Positions 1 through 5,569 of a DNA stretch of 5,569 nucleotides are shown here, piece after piece. Made by a program: the position numbers and the translations under genes. Every line of letters begins with the position of its first letter. The first letter of the stretch is position 1. Under the pieces are notes generated by a model. It saw only the letters and a program-made list of their open reading frames with translations, ran no database searches and had not been told where the DNA came from. Origin of the DNA: GCA-1730015 sp964550655 (GTDB lineage: Bacteria; Pseudomonadota; Gammaproteobacteria; Granulosicoccales; Granulosicoccaceae); NCBI GenBank assembly GCA_964550655.1, contig CAZKAQ010000192.1, positions 1 to 5,569 on the forward strand. The letters are read 5' to 3'.

Positions 1-418
1 TATTGATATTTGCAAAAGAAAAAATCCATATTCAGGTTATCTTAGGGTGGAATCAAAGATCAAGCGAGATGCCGTCGATTTCGTGAATTGTCCGGGTTAG
101 TGCCGATTATTCATGAAATGGCGAACATATCGCGCCGAGATTTGTTTTCATAGCACCCTTGGTTAAGAATCATCTTCTAACGGCACGAAAAAAAGTCCTC
201 AAAACCTTTTCGCATGATAACGAATAGTCCGGACCACACCGGGCAGGTCAAAAACACAGCTATTAACACCAGTTGGTTTGATTTATACCATGCACTTCCA
301 TAATCTAGAAGTCCGGGCGTGGAACTGCTGCAGAAGACTGTTTTAGTCCGGGAATCTGCACGGCAGACGTCTTGTTCATAACTTCGCGATCTTCACCACA
401 ACCTCACCTACAGGAAAA
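1..418. other. argD upstream region, no gene supported
   Basis: No credible gene is seen here on either strand. A plus-strand frame is open from the left edge and stops at TAG 98-100 (about 32 codons, starting IDICKRK). It could be the tail of an upstream gene, but it resembles no family I recognise. The heptamer GTCCGGG occurs at 90-96, 311-317 and 346-352, with a GTCCGGA variant at 227-233. A small hairpin, TCTGC-acg-GCAGA, lies at 355-367, and a palindrome, AGACGTCT, at 365-372. No tRNA, no rRNA and no convincing two-half ArgR box is visible. The argD promoter presumably lies here. Confidence 0.6.
273..304 (+). promoter_or_regulatory. weak candidate sigma70-type promoter for argDF
   Basis: A CATAAT hexamer at 299-304 matches the -10 consensus at five of six positions. 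The best -35-like hexamer upstream is TTGGTT at 273-278, but that leaves a 20-base spacer, which is longer than the favoured 16-18. If real, transcription would start near 311 and leave a leader of about 110 bases before argD. This is a pattern match only, and other AT-rich stretches in 1-300 could serve instead. Confidence 0.2.
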
Positions 419-424
419 TTGATG
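412..424 (+). promoter_or_regulatory. argD ribosome binding site, deciding the start codon
   Basis: AGGA at 412-415 sits six bases before ATG 422-424. It is only three bases before the in-frame TTG at 419-421. The spacing favours ATG 422 as the true argD start, giving 402 residues rather than the 403 obtained from the TTG. Confidence 0.6.
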
Positions 425-1630
425 TCCACCGCCGACCCGTCGTCCTCGTTAATTCCAGCCTATGCACGACTTCCCGTGTCGTTTGATCGTGGCGAGGGAG
501 TACGCTTGTGGGACCGTGAAGGTAACGAGTATATGGATGCACTGGGCGGTATCGCAGTATGCGGGCTGGGTCACAGCCATCCGGCGGTCACTGCCGCAAT
601 CACCGAGCAGGCTAAAACCCTGCTGCATACATCCAACTTGTTTTCGATCACGCATCAGGAAAATCTGGCACAGAAACTATGTAAATTATCCGGAATGGAT
701 GCTGTTTTCTTCGGCAACTCCGGTGCTGAAGCAAATGAAGCTGCCATCAAGTTAACTCGTCTACACGCACGCCGAAAAAACATAGAAAATCCGGTTGTCA
801 TTACATTCAAAGGCAGTTTTCACGGTCGCACCATGGCAACGCTTGCAGCCACTGGCAATACAAAAGTCCACAATGGTTTCTCACCCTTGGTAAGCGAGTT
901 CCTGCATTTACCCTACAACGATATCACGGCGATTGAACAGGTCATTGACAACAAAAATATCGTTGCGATTATGGTCGAACCGATTCTCGGAGAAGGCGGA
1001 ATTATCGTACCCGACAAGGGCTACCTGACTGCGATCAGAAAAATCTGTACGCGACAGAACTGGCTTATGATCTGCGATGAAATACAAACTGGCGTTGCGA
1101 GAACCGGTGACTGGTATGCATGCCTTGCCGAAGATATAACACCTGACGTTATTACCAGCGCCAAAGCACTCGGCAACGGTATTCCTATAGGGGCATGTCT
1201 GACTTCAGGAGATGCCGCAACCCTGATACAGCCGGGCCATCATGGTTCTACCTTCGGTGGCAACCCGTTCTCTTGCAGAGTGGCACTTGCAGTACTTGAA
1301 ACAATGGAAAAAGAAGATACCAGGCGCAATGCAAAAGCGACTGGCGATACACTCAAAAACATACTTATTGAGTCATTGCACAACAGACCCGAATTCAAAG
1401 AGATCAGAGGTCGCGGCATGATGATTGGCATAGCGCTCGATACTGACTGTGCCGGCCTGGTTAATGTCGGGCTTGAAAATCGTGTCATCTTTAATGTCAC
1501 CGCCAACAACACAGTGCGACTGCTGCCACCGTGCAATCTGAGTGAAACCGAAACTATTGAAATGGGAAGACGGATAGCCAATTCAATCACTCAACACTGC
1601 GAATCAAAATCAACGGTAACTGAAGCATGA
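422..1630 (+). CDS. argD: acetylornithine aminotransferase (PLP-dependent, class III)
   Basis: This cytoplasmic enzyme swaps an amino group between glutamate and N-acetylglutamate semialdehyde to make N-acetylornithine. In many bacteria it also serves as succinyldiaminopimelate aminotransferase in lysine synthesis. Class III aminotransferase landmarks are all present: GNSGAEAN (98-105, cofactor phosphate loop), GSFHGRT (131-137), VEPILGEGG (185-193), CDEIQTG (218-224, Asp219 facing the pyridine nitrogen), SAKALGNG (246-253, Lys248 the expected Schiff-base lysine) and GSTFGGNP (275-282). The 402-residue length is normal for ArgD. I chose ATG 422 over TTG 419 from the ribosome-site spacing. The TGA stop overlaps the argF start as ATGA, so the two genes are translationally coupled. 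ArgD is hard to separate from AstC or GabT paralogues by motifs alone, but the argF neighbour settles it for arginine biosynthesis. Confidence 0.95.
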   Translation: MSTADPSSSLIPAYARLPVSFDRGEGVRLWDREGNEYMDALGGIAVCGLGHSHPAVTAAITEQAKTLLHTSNLFSITHQENLAQKLCKLSGMDAVFFGNSGAEANEAAIKLTRLHARRKNIENPVVITFKGSFHGRTMATLAATGNTKVHNGFSPLVSEFLHLPYNDITAIEQVIDNKNIVAIMVEPILGEGGIIVPDKGYLTAIRKICTRQNWLMICDEIQTGVARTGDWYACLAEDITPDVITSAKALGNGIPIGACLTSGDAATLIQPGHHGSTFGGNPFSCRVALAVLETMEKEDTRRNAKATGDTLKNILIESLHNRPEFKEIRGRGMMIGIALDTDCAGLVNVGLENRVIFNVTANNTVRLLPPCNLSETETIEMGRRIANSITQHCESKSTVTEA

Positions 1631-2541
1631 GTCAAAACAAGCTCAGACATTTTATCGCTGAAGATGATTTGACCCAAAGTGAATTTATCACTCTCATTCA
1701 AAATGCTATTGAGCTGAAAGCGTCATGGAAACGTGGCGAGATTCGAGATAGTCTGCGCAATAAAACGCTGGCTATGATCTTCGAAAAAGCATCTACCCGC
1801 ACACGTACTTCTTTCGAAGCCGGTATGGTGCAGCTGGGTGGTCATGCGTTAAACCTTTCACCGGCAGATTCACAACTGGGACGTGGAGAACCGATTGCTG
1901 ACACATCCCGGGTATTGTCCGAAATGGTCGACGCGGCAATGCTGCGCACCAAAACACACGACACCATTGAACAATTTGCCCGGGTATCTTCGATACCTGT
2001 AATCAATGGCCTGTCGGACAAACTGCACCCATGTCAGCTGCTTGCAGACATTCAAACTTTTTACGAACTACGTGGCAGCATTGAGGGTGCAACTGTCGCC
2101 TGGCTCGGTGCCGGTAACACAAACATGTGTCACTCATTTGTCAACACCGCAAAACTGCTGAATTTCAAACTTAATGTGGCATGCCCGTCCGACCTATCCC
2201 CGGTTGATGAGCTCATGAAAAAATGCGCCGGCCACGCCAGCCTGATCGACGATGTCAAAGAAGCCTGTGAAAACGCAGACGTGATCGTCACAGATGTCTG
2301 GACCAGCATGGGTCAGGAGGATGACTCAGCCCAGCTGATGACGCTTTTGACCCCTTATCAGGTAAACGACGAATTAATGGCAGTCGCCGGTAAAGACGCG
2401 ATCTTCATGCACTGTCTGCCAGCACATCGGGGTGAAGAAGTCACCGCTTCGGTTATTGACGGACCACAGAGTGTTGTGTGGCAGGAAGCCGGCAACCGGT
2501 TGCATGCACAAAAAGCGCTACTGGAAATGCTGCTTACCTAA
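1627..2541 (+). CDS. argF: ornithine carbamoyltransferase
   Basis: The protein condenses carbamoyl phosphate with ornithine to give citrulline, in the cytoplasm and usually as a trimer. The 304-residue length is typical of the anabolic enzyme. The carbamoyl-phosphate domain shows STRTRT (56-61), with a leading FEK and a trailing SFE. HPCQ lies at 134-137, and Asp-x-Trp with SMGQE at 223-231 forms the ornithine loop. HCLPAHRGEEV (262-272) carries the catalytic Cys263. The start ATG overlaps the argD stop by four bases. One oddity is that the usual GDGNNMC-type loop reads GAGNTNMC (161-168), with Asp replaced by Ala and one apparent extra residue. The rest of the site is intact, so I still expect an active enzyme. 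No obvious rho-independent terminator follows. Confidence 0.95.
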   Translation: MSQNKLRHFIAEDDLTQSEFITLIQNAIELKASWKRGEIRDSLRNKTLAMIFEKASTRTRTSFEAGMVQLGGHALNLSPADSQLGRGEPIADTSRVLSEMVDAAMLRTKTHDTIEQFARVSSIPVINGLSDKLHPCQLLADIQTFYELRGSIEGATVAWLGAGNTNMCHSFVNTAKLLNFKLNVACPSDLSPVDELMKKCAGHASLIDDVKEACENADVIVTDVWTSMGQEDDSAQLMTLLTPYQVNDELMAVAGKDAIFMHCLPAHRGEEVTASVIDGPQSVVWQEAGNRLHAQKALLEMLLT

Positions 2542-2659
2542 TTGAAAATGTCACTTGCCGCGTCTGAATAATTCCCGGCAGCACTACAACCAGCCCTCGA
2601 GGCTTACCGAGAACAGAGCGCATCGCTGCTCAATAAATCGCCGGAATAGCTGGAAAGAT

Positions 2660-2706
2660 TTTTGCACAACTCGCCGAAGCATAAACCAAAAAAGCGAAGT
2701 GCAAAA
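2660..2706 (+). repeat. 8-bp inverted repeat touching the tfpZ-like start codon
   Basis: TTTTGCAC (2660-2667) is perfectly complementary to GTGCAAAA (2699-2706), with 31 bases between. The right arm covers the spacer and the A of the ATG start at 2706, and the only weak ribosome-site candidate (GCGAAG, 2694-2699) abuts it. As RNA this could mask the start; as DNA it could be an operator. The long loop makes the stem weak, so any function is inference. Confidence 0.35.
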
Positions 2707-3500
2707 TGAAATTTCCTTCTCTTAAAAAGGCTTTCCTGATTCACTTCGGAATAAGCCTGATAGTTTTTATCGTTCTGGCTGCGATCATGAGGCTCGTCTG
2801 GTACCCGGGTGATCTTTTCTGGATGGACGGAGGATGGCAGGGAATGCAACTAATCGCCCCGATCGATCTGGTGCTTGGACCTGCATTAACGCTTTGTTTC
2901 TACCGTCCTTGGAAAAAGAATATCAAATTCGACATGGCAGCTATTGCTGCAGTCCAGATTGCCGCATTGAGCTACGGTGTGTACGCAGCCTATCAACAGC
3001 GACCTGCGGCTATCGTTTTTGCTGAAAATCGCTTCGAAACATTATCTTTATCGGAGTACAAAGCAGCAACGCTTGAGCTTACAGAAAACGATATTGAGGC
3101 TAAATCGCTGCGCGATTTGGCGCCGCGAATGCCCGCCGTTATCTACGCAAAGTCTTTCGACGGCGAGGAATACGGCAATTACCTGGCCGACATATTGAAC
3201 GGGCTGCCTGAACTACGCGAACGCAGCGACCGTTATCAATCCATCGCCGATAGCCGCGATCAGATCGCCAAATATCGGCTCGAAACCGAGGAAACTGGCA
3301 CAAGCATTGCCACCTCGAAAGATGCAGGCGAAACCATTGAAGTACCTGCCAGCAGTCCCGACGTCCGCTCTAAGGAAGAAGCGACAGTAGCAAATCAGCC
3401 TGAAATCTATACGCTTAAAGCGAGGTACGAAGACGGCACCATTGAATTCGATCCGGACAGCTTCGAGTGGATCAAAATCAGCCGCGAAAACAATGACTAG
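2706..3500 (+). CDS. TfpX/TfpZ-family type IV pilin accessory protein
   Basis: I read this 264-residue protein as a member of the TfpX/TfpZ family of inner-membrane proteins, often encoded beside type IV major pilins and thought to help pilin stability or assembly. Visible support is the family-like arrangement: a basic N-terminus (KK at 7-8), a first membrane helix (about 10-32), the YPGDLFWMDGGWQGMQL stretch (33-49), a second helix with IDLVLGPALTL (53-63), a third helix (about 76-96) and then YQQRPAAIVFAENRF (96-110). The rest (110-264) is hydrophilic and probably periplasmic. It includes an acidic, Thr/Ser/Glu-rich linker (about 196-240) and a short C-terminal segment ending in DPDSFEWIKI. 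The ribosome site is weak (GCGAAG at 2694-2699). No pilin gene is present in the window. The family call rests on remembered sequence pattern, not on a search. Confidence 0.75.
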   Translation: MKFPSLKKAFLIHFGISLIVFIVLAAIMRLVWYPGDLFWMDGGWQGMQLIAPIDLVLGPALTLCFYRPWKKNIKFDMAAIAAVQIAALSYGVYAAYQQRPAAIVFAENRFETLSLSEYKAATLELTENDIEAKSLRDLAPRMPAVIYAKSFDGEEYGNYLADILNGLPELRERSDRYQSIADSRDQIAKYRLETEETGTSIATSKDAGETIEVPASSPDVRSKEEATVANQPEIYTLKARYEDGTIEFDPDSFEWIKISRENND

Positions 3501-3692
3501 GTGAGCGACGTTACTACAACAAGCAAAACAGGAAAGCCTGAGACTAAGCATGCAGCAAATGCTAAACTCGTCGTTCTTCCTTTGTGTACTTCAGCCCACT
3601 GGTACTCGTACTCTCCTGTGGCAACCACAAACAGGAAGCTTTTGATGCCCTATAACGTTATCCGGATGCACTGGCCCTCGCTGCTGTCTTAA
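3501..3692 (+). CDS. doubtful small ORF, in-frame continuation of the tfpZ-like gene
   Basis: A 63-codon frame opens with GTG directly after the TAG stop of the preceding gene, in the same frame, and ends at TAA 3690-3692, four bases before the next gene. It has no ribosome binding site of its own. The product begins MSDVTTTSKTGKPETKHAA, then becomes Ser/Tyr/Trp-rich, and matches no family I know. Options are a coupled small gene, a product of stop readthrough, or a chance open frame. An open run this long is not rare by chance. A different frame of the same stretch looks more protein-like, which counts against this one. Confidence 0.15.
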   Translation: MSDVTTTSKTGKPETKHAANAKLVVLPLCTSAHWYSYSPVATTNRKLLMPYNVIRMHWPSLLS

Positions 3693-3700
3693 CTCTATGA
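3566..3700 (+). pseudogene. possible remnant of a small lipoprotein-like gene
   Basis: In the frame ending at TGA 3698-3700, the translation reads FSPLVLVLSCGNHKQEAFDA (from 3590), then Leu, TAA at 3653-3655, then RYPDALALAAVLTL and stop. The hydrophobic run followed by Ser-Cys-Gly resembles a lipoprotein signal, though Leu at -2 is not ideal for the lipobox. The final TGA overlaps the next ATG as ATGA, a usual sign of an operonic gene. No good start exists in this frame. A neighbouring frame offers ATG 3550 with MQQMLNSSFFLCVL, so one frameshift plus one nonsense change would explain the pattern. It may equally be coincidence or sequencing error. Confidence 0.2.
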
Positions 3701-5373
3701 ATTTTCTTTTCCTTATCGCTGCTGCGACCATGATCAGCCTTGCTGTCATCCCGATTATGGTCAGGCTGGCGCCGCGACTTGGCATGATGGACATGCCGGG
3801 TGATGAGCGTAAAGTCCACGTGGCTCCGACCCCGCGGGTCGGTGGCTGGGGCATTATTGTCGGTGCATTGATTCCGGTCGTAACCCTTGCTCCACTGGAT
3901 AAAACAGCGCTTTGTTACTTGTTCGGTTGCATCGTACTGTTGCTGTTCGGTGCCATGGATGACAAGCGCGAGATGGGCCACTACACCAAGTTTATCGGCC
4001 AGATCATCGCCGTTATCCCGATGATCTACTACGCCGGTCTGCACGTCACAACGTTTCCGTTCATAAGCTACGAGTTCCCGACATGGTTCCTTCAGGCCTT
4101 TACCATGGTGGCAATGATCGGTGTAATCAACGCGATCAATCACTCGGACGGACTGGACGGACTGGCAGGTGGTGAGACATTAATTTCACTGGGTGCAATC
4201 GCACTGATTGCCTATCTGTCTCCCGGAGACAACCTGACAATTATTATCGCCCTCGCAGCAATCGGCGGGCTGGTTGGTTTTCTGCGTTACAACACGCACC
4301 CGGCGATCGTTTTCATGGGTGACGGCGGCAGCCAGTTTCTGGGTTTTACCCTGGGTTTTCTGGCGGTACTGCTGGTTGAACAGTCCAACCCCGAGATAAG
4401 CCGAACCGTGGTCCTGCTGTTACTCGGTCTCCCGGTTATCGATATTCTCACGGTATTAAAAAAGCGGGCGATGTCAGGGTCGAATATTTTTCGGGCAACA
4501 CGCAACCACATGCACCATCGTTTGCTTGAGGTTGGTTTAGAACATAAAGAGTCTGTTGTAGTGATCTACAGCATCCACACGTTAATGGTTTGTTTTGGAA
4601 TCTGGCTGCAAGGAGCAAGTGACTGGCTGATTACCGGTTTATATATCGTTATGTGTGCGGGCACCTACTACATGCTGAACATGGCAGAAAACAAGGGCTG
4701 GCGTCCCAGTGATACCAAAGCAATCAAACTGCTTTCCAGTGGACTTGAAGCCATAGAACGCAATCAGCTGTTAATGCACGGATCCAGACGATTCCTTGAA
4801 ATTGCCATTCCGGGCTACCTGATCGCACTGGCAGTCTGGATCAACGACATACCTCGCGATTTCGGCATTGTTGCGGCAGTTCTGGCGGTGTTACTCGCGC
4901 TGCAGAGTTTCAACGTTCATCCTTTTAAAGTGAATGCACGACGCGGAATAATTTATATAACCGTCGTATTCGCCATCTATCTATCCACCATAGACCGTCT
5001 AACCTGGCAGAACGAATACGCAGTGATTCTGGAACGACTGTTCTATATATCAGTATGTATCGCTATCTTTCTGGCTATCCGCTTCTCACCGGGCCGCAGA
5101 AAAGAAGAATTCAAGGTCACCTCTTTTGACTGGCTGCTTTTGTTTTTGATTGTCGGTGCGTTGTTGTTTGCCAAAGACCCGATCCTGTTCGGCACTTTTA
5201 ATGTCAACATCTTTATTGTGGTACTGGCAATTATTCTCTACGGTTCCGAGTTGCTACTGGTCGAGCGAAGAGAACGAATTGACCTTCTCGGTGGCGCCGC
5301 GTTAATAACGTTACTGTTGATCGCAGTGCGCGGCCTGGATTTGATTGAATTCACTATCGGTCTGCAACCCTGA
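3697..5373 (+). CDS. WecA/MraY-family polyprenyl-phosphate sugar-1-phosphate transferase with long C-terminal membrane extension
   Basis: The enzyme probably moves a UDP-activated amino-sugar 1-phosphate onto undecaprenyl phosphate at the inner face of the cytoplasmic membrane, starting synthesis of a surface glycan. Motifs run in family order: PGDERKVHVAPTPRVGG (34-50), the Asp pair D88-D89, NAINHSDGLDGLAGG (145-159, with Asp151 and Asp154), FMGDGGSQFLG (206-216), PVIDI (246-250) and HMHHRL (271-276). WecA proteins are about 360 residues, whereas this one has 558. Residues 285-558 hold about nine hydrophobic segments (near 287-304, 310-327, 370-383, 389-405, 417-431, 445-462, 477-492, 503-522 and 530-545) and a hydrophilic loop at 328-368. 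I recognise no catalytic motif in the extension. The sugar cannot be assigned. No in-frame start lies between the TGA at 3643-3645 and ATG 3697, and no ribosome site is clear, so translation may depend on coupling to upstream reading. Confidence 0.88.
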   Translation: MNFLFLIAAATMISLAVIPIMVRLAPRLGMMDMPGDERKVHVAPTPRVGGWGIIVGALIPVVTLAPLDKTALCYLFGCIVLLLFGAMDDKREMGHYTKFIGQIIAVIPMIYYAGLHVTTFPFISYEFPTWFLQAFTMVAMIGVINAINHSDGLDGLAGGETLISLGAIALIAYLSPGDNLTIIIALAAIGGLVGFLRYNTHPAIVFMGDGGSQFLGFTLGFLAVLLVEQSNPEISRTVVLLLLGLPVIDILTVLKKRAMSGSNIFRATRNHMHHRLLEVGLEHKESVVVIYSIHTLMVCFGIWLQGASDWLITGLYIVMCAGTYYMLNMAENKGWRPSDTKAIKLLSSGLEAIERNQLLMHGSRRFLEIAIPGYLIALAVWINDIPRDFGIVAAVLAVLLALQSFNVHPFKVNARRGIIYITVVFAIYLSTIDRLTWQNEYAVILERLFYISVCIAIFLAIRFSPGRRKEEFKVTSFDWLLLFLIVGALLFAKDPILFGTFNVNIFIVVLAIILYGSELLLVERRERIDLLGGAALITLLLIAVRGLDLIEFTIGLQP

Positions 5374-5458
5374 CCTTTCATACGTAATATCGCTTCAATG
5401 ATGTTGACCTGATCCCCGCCGGGGTGGATAAGCCAAAGTTGCATCCACCCTTTCATAC
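5374..5458 (+). repeat. 10-base direct repeat CCTTTCATAC
   Basis: CCTTTCATAC occurs at 5374-5383, right after the wecA-like stop, and again at 5449-5458, just past the hairpin. The second copy overlaps the terminator's right arm and T-run. It may mark a small duplication, or it may be chance. No larger element is visible around it. Confidence 0.4.
5422..5453 (+). terminator. hairpin, probable terminator of the wecA-like gene
   Basis: GGGTGGAT (5422-5429) pairs perfectly with ATCCACCC (5443-5450) around a 13-base loop, and TTT follows at 5451. It lies about 50 bases past the TGA of the wecA-like gene and before the end of a likely convergent gene. The U-tract is short, so termination may be inefficient. 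A second compact hairpin, CCCCG-c-CGGGG (5414-5424), overlaps the left arm and would compete with it. Confidence 0.5.
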
Positions 5459-5521
5459 ATTGGCGGCATGTGAACTCACTTACACCCCCTTGAGCCTATT
5501 CACCTGTAGTCAGTAACAAAC

Positions 5522-5569
5522 CTACTGAAGTACAGGATCTTCAGTCTCTGTCTCCGGTGCTGTCTCCGG
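5522..5569 (-). CDS. C-terminal end of an unidentified convergent gene (partial)
   Basis: Read on the minus strand from the right edge, the last 48 bases give PETAPETETEDPVLQ and then TAG (5522-5524). The reading is open to the edge. The Pro-Glu-Thr repetition with an acidic tail looks like a natural disordered C-terminus, and a 12-base near-tandem repeat at the DNA level (CTGTCTCCGG at 5548-5557 and 5560-5569) underlies it. Only 15 residues are visible, so no function can be given. It would converge on the wecA-like gene, with the 5422-5453 hairpin between them. The frame could also be fortuitous. Confidence 0.4.
   Translation of the reverse strand, partial: PETAPETETEDPVLQ

Noticed and set aside
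1..29. Possible minus-strand gene starting at the CAT at 27-29 (MDFFFCKYQ) and leaving the left edge
   Set aside because: Only nine codons are visible and there is no ribosome binding site, so it cannot be supported.
98..115. Possible ArgR box around TTATTCAT
   Set aside because: Only the right half-site (ATTCA) fits; the left half does not match TGAAT at the required spacing. A second ATTCA at 30-34 is also only a partial match.
214..303. 29-codon frame beginning MITNSPDHTG upstream of argD
   Set aside because: No ribosome binding site, no Arg codon that would suit an arginine leader, and no family resemblance.
1240..1590. 116-codon minus-strand frame inside argD
   Set aside because: It is antisense to the conserved C-terminal half of argD, has no ribosome site and no domain.
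2592..2604. AGCC-ctcga-GGCT hairpin after argF as a terminator
   Set aside because: The stem is short (4 bp outside the loop) and is followed by TACCGAG, with no T-run.
2662..2685. Promoter TTGCAC with CATAAA before the tfpZ-like gene
   Set aside because: The spacer is only 12 bases, too short for a sigma70 promoter.
3658..4143. 161-codon minus-strand frame opposite the start of the wecA-like gene
   Set aside because: It lies antisense to the strongly supported motif-bearing gene, and its His/Asp/Arg-rich product has no recognisable domain: a shadow frame.

Overview
This window carries housekeeping arginine biosynthesis genes next to an envelope or pilus-type gene pair. Moderate GC content, an argD-argF pair joined by an ATGA overlap, and a TfpX/TfpZ-type pilin accessory protein all suggest a proteobacterium, most likely a gammaproteobacterium. 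The genus cannot be told from the sequence.

Layout: bases 1-418 hold no gene I can support. They contain a motif, GTCCGGG, that recurs in the argD upstream region. Next come argD (acetylornithine aminotransferase, 422-1630) and argF (ornithine carbamoyltransferase, 1627-2541). They overlap by 4 bases and are surely co-transcribed. ArgD makes N-acetylornithine, and ArgF turns deacetylated ornithine into citrulline. A gap of about 160 bases follows, ending in an 8-bp inverted repeat whose right arm reaches the next start codon.

The second block starts with a TfpX/TfpZ-like three-helix membrane protein (2706-3500). After it lies a 196-base stretch of doubtful coding status (3501-3696). It contains an in-frame continuation past the amber stop, and in another frame a lipoprotein-like fragment whose last stop overlaps the next start as ATGA. 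The last complete gene is a 558-aa WecA/MraY-family polyprenyl-phosphate sugar-1-phosphate transferase (3697-5373). It has every expected catalytic motif plus a C-terminal membrane extension of roughly 190 residues beyond usual WecA length. A hairpin with an 8-bp stem follows it. At the right edge, the last 48 bases read on the minus strand as the Pro/Glu/Thr-rich tail of a convergent gene.

No unmistakably new system is present. The items most worth a second look are the enlarged WecA-like enzyme, its pairing with a TfpZ-like protein that has no pilin gene in view, and the disrupted-looking small reading frame between them.
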